A stretch of 64,000 nucleotides of DNA from Diogma glabrata (GCA_963693315.1 OY856186.1:90519047-90583046), one strand, 5' to 3'. Positions 1-12,637 are shown, counted from the first letter of the stretch. Notes: generated by a model from the sequence alone, not told the origin. A program made the numbers and translations.

Positions 1-270
1 TAAAGCTGTTGAGGACGTTATAAGTAACTCGTTATTAGCACCAAACCCGTCGCTACAACAACAACAACGGTGTAGCACCTTTGTCGAAGTTTTTGTGGTG
101 GTCCTTGGTCATAACTGGGTTCCGAGTACTTCTGGGTCTACATACGTCCACATTGAGAAGTCTAGTACTTTCATATTTTTGTTTGGGTGTTTATTCATCT
201 GGTATTGCTCACAAGATCTAACATAAAGCCTAATCTCCCTTTCCATATTTGTTGTGTAAAACACAACAAG
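1..270. other. Unassigned left edge
   Basis: No convincing gene or repeat can be named here. It holds a short CAA-rich run near 55-70. LINE-like coding sequence becomes recognisable only from about 270, so the 5' truncation point of that LINE is probably near the end of this stretch. Confidence 0.3.
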
Positions 271-2362
271 TCATGTCAGAGGAAATTTAACATCAACAGA
301 TTGAGCGACAAAAATACAAATAACATCTTCAAAGAATCGCTCCAGCTCAATCTACCAAACAAGGAAACCACCAGCATTGATGAAAAATGGGAACAAGTTA
401 AAGAAGCTTACGTCAAAACTGCTACAGATGTGCTTGGATACCAAGACAAATCACGGAAACCATGGATTAGCGATGATACCTGGAAGAAAATTGAAGAGCG
501 TCGTCAGCTCAAGTTGCAATTGTGTCACCAGAACACAACCGAGATCCGCAGCAAATATGAAAGTACAGCAAAACAAGTTAAAAAGATGGCAAGGAATGAT
601 CGCAGAAGATATACAGAAAGCATTCTCAAGACTGCGGAAACAGCAGCAGCTAATAGAAATATGCGCACACTACACAAATGCGTGAGAAAGGTCACCAACA
701 AATATACAAACACTCCACCAATAAAGGATGAATCTGGTCAAACCCTCACAACACATGAACAGCAGCTAAATAGATGGAAAGAATACTTCGAAGACAACTG
801 CCACCAACATGAAGATAACTCGCAGTCTCCGGATGACAACTATAACGAAACTATCAGCACCCATCCACCAACGGAACGGGAAGTTAGAGATGCCATACAG
901 AAACTCAAGAATAACAAATCTGCTGGTACAGATAATATATCAGCAGAATTACTCAAAGCAGATGTAAACACAACAGCAGAAGCTCTAACACCACTATTAG
1001 TTGATGTATGGAACGAAGGAAAAATACCAACCAAATGGAAAGAAGGTTTAACCATAACAATCCCAAAGAAAGGTGATCTAAGAGAATGCAAAAATTGGAG
1101 AGGTATATCTCTGCTCAACACAATAATGAAAATACTAGCGATGATCATTCTCGAAAGAATATCTCCATCAATTAACATGAAACTAAGAAACGAACAAGCC
1201 GGCTTTAGACCAGGAAGAAGCTGTACCGATCATATCAACACAATCCGTATCATAATAGAGCAATCAAACGAATGGAATTCACCATTGTATCTCCTCTTCG
1301 TAGACTTCGAACGCGCCTTCGACTCAACTAACAGAAGCGCGATATGGAAGACACTTTGTGAAATGGGCGTCCCAAAGAAAAAAGTTGATCTAATCAAAGA
1401 AATGTATCGGGATGCTGGAAACAGAATACAATACAAAGGACAGCAAAGTGATAAATACTACAACCACCGAGGAGTGAGACAAGGCTGTGTACTATCCCCG
1501 CTACTATTCCTGATAGTACTAGATAGTATCATGAGAAAGCTCGATGATGCAAGTCCAAATGGAATCCAATGGAACACAACAAGCCGGCTCAATGATCTAG
1601 ACTACGCAGATGACATCTGTCTACTTACACACACACATACGGACATGCAGCAGAAAATACAGAAGCTATCAGCCCTTGCACATGAAGTAGGACTCAACAT
1701 TAATATCAGGAAAACAAAGTCTATGAGATTGAACACCAAAACGATAACACCAATTACCATCAACAATACACAAGTGGATGAAGTCGACAAATTTGTGTAC
1801 CTTGGTTGTACTGTAGCAAAAACAGTCGGGACTGAAGAAGATATCAGTCAGCGTATTAACAAAGCTAGAAATACGTTCAATATGCTTCACAAGATCTGGA
1901 ATGCATCCGTCCTGTCAAGAAAGACAAAGCTACGAATGTTCAATGCATGTGTCAAGTCAGTACTGCTATATGGGTGTGAAACGCGGAAACACACAAGATC
2001 ACAAATCAATTCAGGTGTTTGTGAACAAATGCCTGAGAAGACTAATCAAATGCTTCTGGCCGAACACCATCAGTAACCAGGAACTTCTACGACAGACTGA
2101 GCAGTTAGACATTGAGTCCGAGATAAAACAAATGAAATGGAGATGGATAGGACATACACTGAGGAAACCAGCTGAAGATATAACAAGGATGTCCCTAGAG
2201 TGGAATCCACAAGGTAAAAGGAGAGTTGGAAGACCACCCATGACGTGGAAGAAAACGGTGCTAGCTGAAGCAAAACAAATCGGCAAGACATGGGGTGAAC
2301 TGAAAGCGATTGCCCCGAACAGAGTCAGATGGTCCAGTCTAGTAGACGCCCTATGCTCCTAA
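270..2362 (+). pseudogene. 5'-truncated, frameshifted LINE reverse transcriptase (RTE-like)
   Basis: This is the reverse transcriptase of a non-LTR retrotransposon. The endonuclease domain expected upstream is missing; the frame opens in the linker, and the ATG at 187 is not a real start. Visible motifs in order are NEQAGFRPGRSCTDH, VDFERAFDS (about 1300-1325), GVRQGCVLSPLLF (about 1472-1510) and DYADDI (about 1600-1617, the catalytic pair). A thumb region follows with SVLLYGCET. After about 1980-2000 the reading frame changes; the rest, including a GRPPMTWKK tail typical of this group, lies in another frame and ends at 2362. One frameshift therefore inactivates an otherwise long ORF. The overall style resembles RTE-like endonuclease/RT proteins common in invertebrates; the clade name is an inference. 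A short A-rich tail follows at about 2377-2395. Confidence 0.85.
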
Positions 2363-2589
2363 ATGGAGATAAAGGAAAAAAAAATGAAAAAAATATTTGT
2401 CCAGTAATAGTTCTCTTGAATACGAAATAAAGTTTACAAAGAACTAAAGCGCACCAGAATGAGCACCCAAAGGCTCATCGTGAAATTTTCTTAAAATAAC
2501 TACGTCAATTTTTCGGTACCGAGACTTTCCATTCACTAGTCCTTCCAAACTTATTTAATTTCAATTTATGTTGCTTTAAGATCATTTTA
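2363..2589. other. Unassigned spacer
   Basis: No gene recognised. It lies between the LINE tail and an antisense gypsy fragment and is presumably intronic or upstream sequence of Ge-1. Confidence 0.3.
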
Positions 2590-3150
2590 TTTTGTATTGT
2601 TAACTCTGTAATTTTTTTCCCGATTTTGCGCTATTTCCACGCGTAGCTTTACGTACTGTTCTCCTAAATCATTCCAAATATCAGCGAAATCTATAATCTC
2701 TACGGATCTCGATAACGTGTCTGCACCACATTCAGTTTGCCTGAAGAGTTGTTGCCTTTATGTATGAGTATGAAATATATAGCCTTTATATATGAGTTGA
2801 AAATCAAACCCTTGTAATTTCAATGCCCGTCTTGCAAGTCGAGAGTTGGGGTCGGTGAAATTCCGATGCCTGGTAAGGGATGAATGGTCGGTTATTACTT
2901 TGAAGTGAATCTCTTCTAAATAACTACGAAATTTCTTTATCGCCTCCAACACCGCAACAATACACTCCTTCTCTGTGGTTGAATAATTCATTTGTGGTTC
3001 AGTATGTTTTGCTGACATGAATGCAATTGCCCTCTATTCTTCTGCTTCATCTTGGGTCAAAACATCACCTATAGCAACATCCGAAGCATCTATCTGAATG
3101 GTGAAGGTTTGCTCAAAATCTGTACTACTCAAGATAGAAGAACTAACTTC
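2590..3150 (-). pseudogene. Gypsy-type pol fragment (RNase H to tether region)
   Basis: Read on the minus strand from about 3150, the sequence gives an RNase H domain: FTIQIDASDVAIGDVLTQ (first catalytic Asp in DASD), then YSTTEKECIVAVLEAIKKF (catalytic Glu) and VITDHSSL (catalytic Asp). A degenerate ADTLSRSV follows, corresponding to the ADALSR motif that ends the RNase H region in Ty3/gypsy Pol. There is a stop between the DASD part and the MSAKHTEPQ part, and another before the ADTLSR part, so it is a broken copy. Neither reverse transcriptase nor integrase is found next to it. It is unrelated in sequence detail to the young gypsy element at 17486-23290. Confidence 0.8.
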
Positions 3151-3846
3151 TTTAATTTGATGAATAAACCCTCCTCGAGGGTTTATTTGTGGTTCTTGGT
3201 GCACTTCTTGGTTGTCTTCACAAGTCTCTACGACTGGGAAGAAAATAGGCCGAGCTATAATAAACTATGCTGCACCCTTATGGACACCCCAAGGACAACC
3301 CCTTGATTTTATGAACAATGATTTTAGAATTTTGGAATTTAAAATTATTCGGAAAAACCCACGCAAGTAAGGAATTCCAATTAATTATACAAGACTCGTT
3401 TAAAAAATCACACTTTACACTTTTTATTCTTTGACTTTTTAAGTATATGCATGAATTCTAAAGCACTTGAATAAATGGTAATTTTGATGCTGTCAGCCAC
3501 TGTATACTACTTCTGTATTTACTCAATTCAAACCGTTCACAAACGATTAAAAAATGGCTTTCACGAACTACATTTGGTGTGAGGCCAGCAACAAGGTTTT
3601 GTCACGTGTTTGTCAATTTTGGTAATTACTTCTCATGAGTTACAAATTTAAAAAACCGTCTGAACCCTACCAGGACGAAATTTTGTGATTTTTCTTCGTA
3701 TTCTTCATAATTTCTTCTTACAATTGCATGTAATATTACATATGGCAATGTTCATTGTATTTTATTTATTTATTTATTTATTTATCTATATTATTTAATA
3801 ATTTCTTTCTAATATTATTTAATAATTTTAATGTTTGTCTTTTCAG
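3151..3846. other. Probable intron sequence before the first Ge-1 exon in view
   Basis: No gene is seen. A perfect 11-bp hairpin (AATAAACCCTC, loop CTC, GAGGGTTTATT) sits at 3163-3187, and a (TTTA)n tract at about 3758-3785. The stretch ends in a T-rich tract and TTTTCAG at 3840-3846, the acceptor of the next exon. Confidence 0.5.
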
Positions 3847-6800
3847 TGTGGTGTATTTGACGCAAATGATATTGTAGAAGGTTGCCTAAAATATACTAAA
3901 TCCACTCATGCTATAACAAATGCAATATTTTCACCAGATGGTACAACTTTAGCAATCTCAAGCGAAGATGGAATAGTTAGATTCTATCAAGTATATCTAC
4001 ATGCAGACGAAACAAATCCAAGATGTTTACATGAATGGAATCCTCATGAGGGTAAAGCAATCAGTTGTTTGTTCTTTTTGGACAATCATAAACTTTTTAT
4101 TGCAGAGTAATTATTACTATAAGTTTGTAATTATTTTCTATCTTAATTGATTGGTTTTATTGTTTCAGTGGTACTTTGTGGATCCATGCCATAACTGGTG
4201 CTGAAAATAATACTGAATTAAAATTATGGTCGTGTGAAACTTGGGAATGTACACAAACCATAGTTTTCAACTCATCCTTCCATCATCCATTTAATTTTAA
4301 AGTTGAAATTGATCGTACTTCATCTTATCTTATCTTAACTGATATGAAAAATCGTGGATTATATGTTTTACAAATAATGAAAGACAGTGATAATGATGAA
4401 TTGAAATACGAAACGGATTCAAAAGGAGAAATGTTAACGACCTCAAAAGAAGATTTAATCGATTTGTGTAAAAGTGAAAATATAACGCATAACACTTCGG
4501 GAAGTGCTACAGAAAGTAATAATGGTATGTCTTCGTTTGTTTTTATTAAATCGATTGCCGAATTTCCGTTATCGTCTCCAATTTTAAGTTTTGGTATTGT
4601 TGATGCTGCTGTCAGAAAATATAAATGTGGCATCAGTGACGGATATCTCGTAGATGAATTAGAAGATTACGATGAAGAAAATAATAGTTTATATTGTGTT
4701 GTCATAAAAATGTATATTGTTCAACCAAAAAGTTTACAAGAATGCCATGTATTATATCAACCAACATTGTATGCTTCAGCGGATGTAAAAAGTACATTAT
4801 CATATATTGAAAGTAATGTAGATAGTGAATCAAAAGAAAGTTTGGAAATTGATTCCGAAACATCATCTTTAGTTTTGTCTAATACACCGAAATCACAAGT
4901 TGCACCTTCGACACACGGACAAATCAATTTAATGACACCAGATTCATTTAATTCATCTGGGAAGAAAACTCCTGAAACTGTGAGCAGTGAGGTTATGTAT
5001 ACATTATTTATGTTGGCCAACGCTACTTCAAATAAGTCTCCTGATATAAATAAAAAATCTCTCGAATCTATGGGACTAATGAATATTATAAATAATAAAG
5101 TTATAGAAGAACAAGAAAAGGAAAAAATTAAAAAGTCGGTAGAGTTGCAACAAAAATTGACAGCAATAACACAACAGCCAATCGCAAGTTCGAAACAAAC
5201 CATAAAGAATTCTTCCAATAATATTAGCACTCTAACAGAATCAGAACCTATAGCGAGTGGTGGTTCATCGCCTAGTCGTGAAGTTCAGGAAATATTATCG
5301 TTAAAAGATTCAGATATTCTGAATGACTATTATGATGATTCTGATAATGCAATAATGGATGATGCTGATGGTTTCACTTCGGGTAATCTTGAAATTATCA
5401 ATGATTTTGATAATATTATAACAAATAAGTTAAATTTAAATAGTTCTGATAATATTGAAAAACATAACGAAACCAATTCAATAAAAACGGATTGGCCTGA
5501 AGTTCCTGAAGTTCCAATTATGATAACCCAACCACCACCTCATAGTACAACAAATAGTGATCAAATACCAATGGATTTCACAGCAAAACGCATAGCACAC
5601 GTTCATAGCAAACAAATGGATTTCTTGTGCTTAAAAATGGAACAAATGTTTGGTAAGTGATTATATTTTTTATTAATTTAAATTCGATGTCAATATATTA
5701 TTTGAATTTTAGAAATTATTCAAACTCAGACACAAGAAATCGAAAAGTTACGTAATCAAGTTAATCATCTTCATAAATCTCAGGCAAAAGAGCTCGCTTT
5801 TAACAAAACAACAACGAATGCAGCAAAATTAGAAACATCGTTAGGGAAATTATTAGAAAACTATTTAATCCGTTATGAAAGAGCTCATGGACAAAAACTT
5901 GACAGTTTGCTAAAAACACACGAAAAACAAAATATTGAATTAAAAGATGCTTTATTGCATTCAGTGACACAAATATTATTTCACCAAATTTCCGAGCGAA
6001 TAACACCAATATTTGTTGGAGAATTACAACGTCATACGTTACCTTTAGTAGCGGCAAAATTGGATAATATTAAACAACAGATACAATTGGATATTGCTCA
6101 GAAACTAACATCGAGTGATCAATTGTTGAGGGATAATATTGCACAAGTGTGTACAAGCAAGGTGAGGCTTATATTTTTATATTCATTAATTTTTATGATA
6201 TTGATACTTGGCTCTTAAAAGATCTGCAAAATGACGATTATTCTACTTTTGAAATATGGTTGCTACTGTACAAAATCCTATGTCTTGCTACTGTACAAAA
6301 TCCAATTGTATCAGGTCAAAGTGTTCAATACTAATCACTGCTATAATAACCTAATACGAGTTGAGAATCAGTTCATACGATGTACGAGCTAATAATTTTA
6401 AGCTGATAAAAGTTATTTGCTAACCATTCTGCTTTCAACGTATTGGCCCACATTTGGTTCGATCATTCGAGCTTACCGGCTCAAGTGACCGTTTATTTAC
6501 TTATTTTAAATGTAAGCCCTGCTGCTCCAATAATGTGGTAGGTGATGTTGTTTTGGTTTAATACTTAAAGATTTGTTGGGGCGATTATGGGTTTTTGATG
6601 AGTTTATAAGTTTTATTGAAAAACATTCATCAAATTCAATTTGAGTTTGTTTGTTTTCGCATTACTGTGGTTTTCGTATGTATGTTTTTCATTGATATTT
6701 CTCTATGAGTTAAAATGGCAAAATTATCTATCAGCTATGCGAACATAAGAGGATTGAATATAAACCTTAATTCAGTCCATCTTTTTCTTGAAACTATGAA

Positions 6801-9800
6801 ACCTGATATTTTGTTTTTAACAGAAACGATTATCAGTGCGCGTGCTGTGACCTTAGATAAAAACAGATACCTTTGTCCCAATTATGAACTTGAATCCTCT
6901 TTCTACATTAAGCATGGAGTTTGTGCTTATATTAGGGATACTATACCATATATGAGATTAAATAAATTTGAATTAAATGCAAAATTTCACAATATGGTGT
7001 CACTAAAAATTAGTTGCCCAAGTCAAACGCTGTTTGTCTTCGGACTTTACCGTTCACCTAATTCACCTGAGAACTCTAATTTATTTCATGACTTATCTGA
7101 GAAGATAGATAGGTTGGTTGAGTATCCTAATGCAAAGTTTATAGTTCTTGGAGATTTTAATGTCCATAATAAAGAATGGCTTACACACAGCTCTAAAACT
7201 GACGAGATTGGTAGACAGGCTGAGTTGTTTGCTCTTTATCACAATTTTACTCAAATAATAGACCTGCCAACCAGAGTTCCTGATATTCCTGGTCAAAGTA
7301 GTAATTTACTTGATTTATTTTTGACAAACGATCCATATCTGGTTCAATTTAAAATATCAGAACCATTGGGTGGTTCAGATCATAATTTGATCTCCACACA
7401 ACTAAATATACAAATTCCAAAACAATTTAAAGCGAATCCTCGTAATGTTTGGGATTACAAAGCTGCGGATTGGCAAGGACTTAAAAGTTTTTTTAGATGT
7501 TTTCCTTGGAAACGCTATTGCCTTACCGGCCAAGACCCAGACATAGCTGCATCAAATTTTTCTGAAACTGTAATTGATGGTATGCACAGATTTATTCCTA
7601 ATAAATTGATCATTCCGAAAACTGATCTATGGTTTTCTAGTAAATGCAAAAAAGCTATAAAAGTTAAAAAAAAGGCTTTTCGAAAGTTTAATCAAAACAA
7701 AACCGATGAAAACCTTAGACAGTACCGTAAAGAGAGAAATTTATGTCGTAAGTTAATAGATGAAGAGAAACATCTATTTAATAGGAAAAAAGCATCTAAA
7801 TTCGCAGAACATCCGACTGGTTCACGGAATTTCTATAAAGCCGCAAAGGCTGTCCAAAGCAACTTTTGTAAATCTTCCCTACCGCCTTTTGTTAATAGAG
7901 ATGTCCCTATCAATGATCCAAAAGAGAAAGCTAATTTGCTTGGGCATTATTTCTCTTTAAATTCTACTTTAAAAGAACCTAATTTCCAACCTAAACCTAT
8001 TTCTAAAGTTTCTTATAAAATGAGGCGGATAATTTTTCGGAAAAACATTGTTCGAAAAATGCTTTTAAAAATCAATACTAACAAGGCAACAGGCCCTGAT
8101 TTTATTCCTCCGATTATACTTAAAACATTTGCTAGGGAGCTAGCACCAATCCTCACTAAAATCTTCTATTTGTCATATAAGAAAGGAATTTTTCCTGAAA
8201 TTTGGAAAATGGCTAGTGTACAGCCAGTTTCAAAAAAGGGCAGTAAGACTGATCCTACGAATTACAGACCCATTTCAATTTTATCGGTAGTTGCTAAAAT
8301 TTTTGAGAAATATGTCAATTTTAATTTAATGAGCTTCTTAGAGTCTTCCAAATTAATTAATGAGAGACAATATGGATTTCGAAAAGGAAGAGCGACGGGA
8401 GATTTGCTGTCTTTTGTCACTCATATCTGGAACAAGTCGCTTGAAAACTTTGGAGAAACATTCGGTGTTGCTCTTGATATTTCCAAGGCGTTTGACAAAG
8501 TTTGGCATAACAACCTTATATGCAAATTGAGATCCTATGGTTTAGACGAGCAGCTTATATCTTGGACACAGAGCTTTATATCTGATCGAAAATTTCGGGT
8601 CAATGTTGACGGTGTATCATCGAATACTTTTTCAACTAATGCAGGAGTTCCTCAGGGTTCCGCTTTGTCACCAACTCTTTTTCTTATCTATATTAATGAT
8701 TTGTTGGACTCAACGGTTCATCCTATACATAGTTTTGCTGATGATAGCACGCTTCATGCGTCTCATGAAGCACCTAAATTATATACACCCTTAGCGCTTA
8801 GTGAGTGTAGGTCAAAATTGATAGATTCCCTTAACACTGATCTTAAAACAATTATGGATTGGGGTATTGCTAACAGTGTTGAATTCAATACAAGCAAAAC
8901 ACAGGTTTGTCATTTTTCTAGGATAACGACACCCAATCCTTTTCCATTAACGTTTGGCCCCAAAAATCTTTTAGAGAATGAGTCTGTCAGACTTCTAGGA
9001 GTTGAGATTGAAAATAATATGAAGTGGAATTCTCATATTTTTAATCTGGCTAAGAATGCTGTTCAAAAGTTAGGATTTTTGGGGCGATGTCGTAAGTTTT
9101 TCGATAGCGAACAACTTCTTTTAGTTTATAAATCTTTTATACGTCCCTGCATGGAATACTGTTCTCACATATGGGGTGGAGCTTACTTGAGTAGTCTCAA
9201 CTGCCTTGATTCTGTACAGCGTAGAGCTATTAAACTCATTGGTAACCCTAGTCTTACTAACGGTCTTGATTCCTTGCAGCACAGAAGAAATGTTGCTGAT
9301 TTGACTATATTTTATAAATATATTATGGATGAACGAGCTTCTGAAGAGATCAAATCGATTTTACCTAAATCAGCAAACCTTTCGCGTCACACCAGAGCAA
9401 ACGTAGCAGCGCATCCCTTTACAGTTCAAATAATTAGATGTAGAACTGTAGCCTTCCAACGTGACTTTTTCAACAGAGTATCTCATCTTTGGAATGCCTT
9501 ACCTTCCTGGGTTTTCCCTGATGAATTCCATCCTCAAGGCTTTAAAGTTAACGTTCATAAATTTCTCAGAGAATCTTAATTTGCATTCCATTCTTATCCC
9601 TAGTTGGCATGGTATCTTCGGATATTCAGAGACGTTAATTTATAATTTATTATAATTAACACTAAACATGTCTAACTTTGAATAAAAAAAAAAAAAAAAA
9701 AAATCATACCCGCAATAGAACCCCAGTTCTAAAAGTTGGCGATCTATATGCTCCACTCGAACCATTTAGTTATAACTCATGTTCCAGGGATGTAAAATTT

Positions 9801-11722
9801 ATGAATCCCGGAATTCATAAAACACTAGTCCCTAGTGCCATATAATTTTTTCTACATTCCTTTTTGTTTCAAAGCAAAAATGCCTACTTCGATTCAACGA
9901 AATTACTCTCTCTCTGTGGCGCTTACATCCCATGGAGGGATTTTGCCGTCTATGCAATCAGCTTCCAATCGTCTCGTTCCATGACCAGTTACTCCAGTTT
10001 CGACATCCTATATCACGGAAGTCTTTGATGATGTCATCACGCCAGCGTTGTCTAGGTCTTCCTCTCCGACGAACACCAGCAGGTTGTTGTTGGGACGCCT
10101 TTTTTTATCATTCTATCTAATGGAGCCCTTCTACACGACCAAATCATCTAATCCGGTTGAATTTAATGAATCCCATTACATCGCAGCCTCAAGAAGCTGT
10201 CTGGTTTCATGATTCATTCGGATTCTATACTGATTTTCAGCAACTTTACATGGGCCATAAATTGTTTGTATGACCTTCCTCTCGAATGTTGATAAAATTC
10301 TACAATCGGAGGCAGTCAGTGTCCAGCTTTCACTTCCAAATGTAAGCACAGGTGGGATTAATGCTTTGTAAAGTGTGAGTTTACACGACCGCGAAAGATG
10401 TTTGGATCGCAGAAGTTTTGAGTATGCGTAGAAAACTGTATGCGGCAGAGACACGGGCTTTGATATCTGCCTGCATGTCATTTGACGATGTTATTACAGA
10501 CCCGAGGTATTTGAAGTTTTTCACGCGTTCCACTTCATAGTCGCCAGTATCCAGATTTCCGGGAGGTATGTTCCTAGACGTTGTTTAGCACTTTAGTTTT
10601 GCAGGTGTTGATGCATAATCCAAGTCGTTTAGCATTTCTTTCAAGTTGAGAGAGACTATCCTTAATATCGCTTGTTCTACGTCCGAGAAGCACAATATCA
10701 TCTGCCTAGCCTAGAACTTGACTAGATTTGTTATATATGCAGTTTTGTGTCTCAATTACTGCTAACGAAATTACTGCTAAACTTAAAATTCTGTTTTTAA
10801 TGTAAATTTTATATATTTCAAGGCAATAGTAGACACGTTTGGCAGTTCCATATTATTAGGCGTACAAAATGGTTTACAATCAACATATGTAGAAACCTTA
10901 AGTAGTACTCTAATACCAGCGTATGAAAAGTGTACGCAACAAATGTTACAACAGATGCGTCAAACCTTTTTGAATGGTACCACCGAATTTACAAAACAGT
11001 TTGAATTATATATGACTCAATTTGAAACGCAATCGCGTAGTAATGATGAAATTTTAGAATATGTTCAACTTTTACCTCATGAAATTAAAACACATAATGA
11101 GAAAACAATCAACTTAAACTACAGTAAAATAACAAATGATGTTCAAGGTATGTTGAAAGAAATTCAAGAAACTATAACAACATCAATCAAAGATCATATT
11201 AAAAGTGAAATAGAAAATGGTTTTGCAAATCAAACGGCCAGTTTAGAAGATTCAGTATTATCTGTCGTTCGATCACAAGCCCAAACACCGGCACCCGGAA
11301 TCGATGATATTCAGGAACAAATAAAAATGTTGCTATCACAAAATCAAATAAATAAAGCATTTCATCAAGCTCTTATTGCAAACGATTTAAATTTGGTCGA
11401 GTTTACAATCGAAAGGGCTGATTTTAAATCTGTTTTCAATCCATGTCCGTTGGATCAAACTGTTATACTATCATTAATTCAACAAATATCAGCTGATATG
11501 AATCATCATAACGAATTGAAACAAAAATATTTATCGGAATCAATATTAAATTTGAATTTTCGTCATCCTGTGACAAAGGAACATGCTCCTAAAGTCATGA
11601 GAGAAATATATCAAAAATGTCAAGATTTCCTAGCGAACAATCGTACATCGCCTATGTGTAGTGATATTAAAATGCTATTGATGGCATGTCAAGGAATGGG
11701 TTTGAAGGCGAATATATTTTGA
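3847..11722 (+). CDS. Ge-1: Enhancer of mRNA-decapping protein 4 / Ge-1 (3' portion, four exons)
   Basis: Ge-1/EDC4 is the P-body scaffold that couples the decapping enzyme DCP2 to DCP1 and XRN1 in the cytoplasm. Exons in view are 3847-4106, 4169-5652, 5713-6161 and 10823-11722, all with GT-AG borders and matching phases, giving about 1,030 residues; the N-terminus lies upstream of the window. WD40 signatures come first: NAIFSPDGTTLAISSEDG, then HEWNPHEGKAISCLFF, continuing across the first intron into ITGAENNTELKLWSCETW, a block highly characteristic of EDC4. A long Ser/Asn/acidic linker follows (4500-5560), then coiled coil (EIEKLRNQVNHLHK and onward) and the C-terminal helical domain ending CSDIKMLLMACQGMGLKANIF. 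The last intron (6162-10822) is swollen by a LINE. The apparent start at 3835 is intron sequence. Confidence 0.93.
6259..6303 (+). repeat. Short direct repeat in Ge-1 intron
   Basis: The 19-mer TTGCTACTGTACAAAATCC occurs twice, about 24 bases apart, just inside the last Ge-1 intron. Confidence 0.6.
6400..9703 (+). mobile_element. Near-intact non-LTR retrotransposon (CR1/jockey-type) in a Ge-1 intron
   Basis: A LINE inserted in the sense orientation in the last intron of Ge-1. It has one long uninterrupted ORF (6715-9579), a short 3' UTR and a poly-A run at 9683-9703. The 5' border is uncertain because no clean target duplication was found; about 300 bases before the ORF could be its 5' UTR. 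The open frame and intact A tail suggest a fairly recent insertion. Confidence 0.8.
6715..9579 (+). CDS. LINE endonuclease-reverse transcriptase, 954 aa
   Basis: This single ORF encodes an apurinic-type endonuclease followed by a reverse transcriptase, which nick target DNA and copy the LINE RNA at the nick. Endonuclease motifs: YANIRGLN near the N-terminus, LFLTETI (catalytic Glu), GLYRSPNS, VLGDFNVHN (about 145-155) and GGSDHNLIS (Asp-His, about 221-229). RT motifs: NYRPISIL, QYGFRKGRATGD, LDISKAFDKVW (about 583-593), GVPQGSALSPTLF (about 644-656) and SFADDSTLH (about 675, intact catalytic Asp pair). The C-terminal half has RPCMEYCSHIWGGA and SVQRRAIKLIGNP, typical of the CR1/jockey group. 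No ORF1 gag-like gene is visible upstream. All key residues seen are intact, so the protein could be functional. Clade assignment is inferred from style only. Confidence 0.9.
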   Translation: MAKLSISYANIRGLNINLNSVHLFLETMKPDILFLTETIISARAVTLDKNRYLCPNYELESSFYIKHGVCAYIRDTIPYMRLNKFELNAKFHNMVSLKISCPSQTLFVFGLYRSPNSPENSNLFHDLSEKIDRLVEYPNAKFIVLGDFNVHNKEWLTHSSKTDEIGRQAELFALYHNFTQIIDLPTRVPDIPGQSSNLLDLFLTNDPYLVQFKISEPLGGSDHNLISTQLNIQIPKQFKANPRNVWDYKAADWQGLKSFFRCFPWKRYCLTGQDPDIAASNFSETVIDGMHRFIPNKLIIPKTDLWFSSKCKKAIKVKKKAFRKFNQNKTDENLRQYRKERNLCRKLIDEEKHLFNRKKASKFAEHPTGSRNFYKAAKAVQSNFCKSSLPPFVNRDVPINDPKEKANLLGHYFSLNSTLKEPNFQPKPISKVSYKMRRIIFRKNIVRKMLLKINTNKATGPDFIPPIILKTFARELAPILTKIFYLSYKKGIFPEIWKMASVQPVSKKGSKTDPTNYRPISILSVVAKIFEKYVNFNLMSFLESSKLINERQYGFRKGRATGDLLSFVTHIWNKSLENFGETFGVALDISKAFDKVWHNNLICKLRSYGLDEQLISWTQSFISDRKFRVNVDGVSSNTFSTNAGVPQGSALSPTLFLIYINDLLDSTVHPIHSFADDSTLHASHEAPKLYTPLALSECRSKLIDSLNTDLKTIMDWGIANSVEFNTSKTQVCHFSRITTPNPFPLTFGPKNLLENESVRLLGVEIENNMKWNSHIFNLAKNAVQKLGFLGRCRKFFDSEQLLLVYKSFIRPCMEYCSHIWGGAYLSSLNCLDSVQRRAIKLIGNPSLTNGLDSLQHRRNVADLTIFYKYIMDERASEEIKSILPKSANLSRHTRANVAAHPFTVQIIRCRTVAFQRDFFNRVSHLWNALPSWVFPDEFHPQGFKVNVHKFLRES
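9890..10740 (-). pseudogene. Antisense RTE-like LINE 3' fragment
   Basis: Read on the minus strand from about 10710, a degenerate catalytic block (ADDIVLLGRRTSDIKDSL) is followed by LGLCINTCKTKV, then LTLYKALIPPVLTFGSESW and FERKVIQTIYGP. A tail with an RQRWRDDIIKDF-like motif lies toward 9930. Stops and frame changes break it up. It is related to the better-preserved fragment at 31494-32059. It sits downstream of the young LINE within the same Ge-1 intron, in the opposite orientation. Confidence 0.75.
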
Positions 11723-12637
11723 ACATTTTTATCCTGAAATATTACAACAAAAAATATTTTTTTGTTTGTTTTAGTTGAATGAAATTTTTGATTTGATGAT
11801 ATGTTTTAATTGAAATATTTTATGTTTTATATACATTTTTTTGAATTAATTTAGTAAACAATTATTGTAAACATTTTGATTTTTTATTAAATTTAGCCTT
11901 TACCGTTCTGATTCCTACTTAAGTGACTTGTATGTAATGTTTGTTATTGATATCCAACCAAAATTGTACGATTATTATTTTTCCAAATCAAATGTGAATA
12001 GTGATAAATGAAATTGAACAGAGCAATAGTGAAATAGTATGGAAAGTTTAATCAAAAGTTTTGTGTTTTAAAAAGAATTCATTGGTTGTTGAGTTCAAAT
12101 ACTTTTGGTGAAATTTTCTGCAACAAAGTTTTCAAGATTAAACATGGTATCTTAAAGTCATATACAATTAATATTTCATTAATAGTTATTGTACACTTTT
12201 TAAAATTGTAATTGCAATCCAGTGATTTACGCACCAATTAGTTTGGGAAGTGATTGTATATTTGGAATGTTCGAAGATATAAAAGTGTTATGGTTATATA
12301 ATTTATATTTTAGAATGTTTGAAAACTTACTGAAACTTTTAGAATGTTTGAAATCAACTGACGAAAATACAACACAAAATTGTGTTTAACCTCAGTTTAC
12401 TCTATAAAATATTCCACATAACTAACACCATTTAGGTCATCGTCATCAAACATTTGTAATTATTTTATTATTTTTTATTATTATATATTATTGTTATTAT
12501 TTTACACGGCTATACGGGTAATTTCCACAATCAACGTTTGAAACATTTGAATTTATTAAAGGAATATTTTTCCTGAATCGTTTTCCTGTTGTTGTGATTT
12601 GTGAAATAGTGAAACTGTTGAATCCTTAATAAAAGCT
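11723..12637. other. Ge-1 3' UTR and AT-rich spacer
   Basis: No coding sequence recognised. The first few hundred bases presumably hold the Ge-1 3' UTR; an ATTAAA occurs near 11886 but its use is unknown. Confidence 0.4.

Noticed and set aside
187..270. N-terminal part of the 629-codon frame starting at 187
   Set aside because: The first ~30 residues do not resemble any LINE linker; the ATG is chance and recognisable protein starts near 270.
3835..3846. Apparent start of the first Ge-1 frame at 3835
   Set aside because: The codon is TTG inside a polypyrimidine/CAG acceptor; coding starts at 3847 after splicing.
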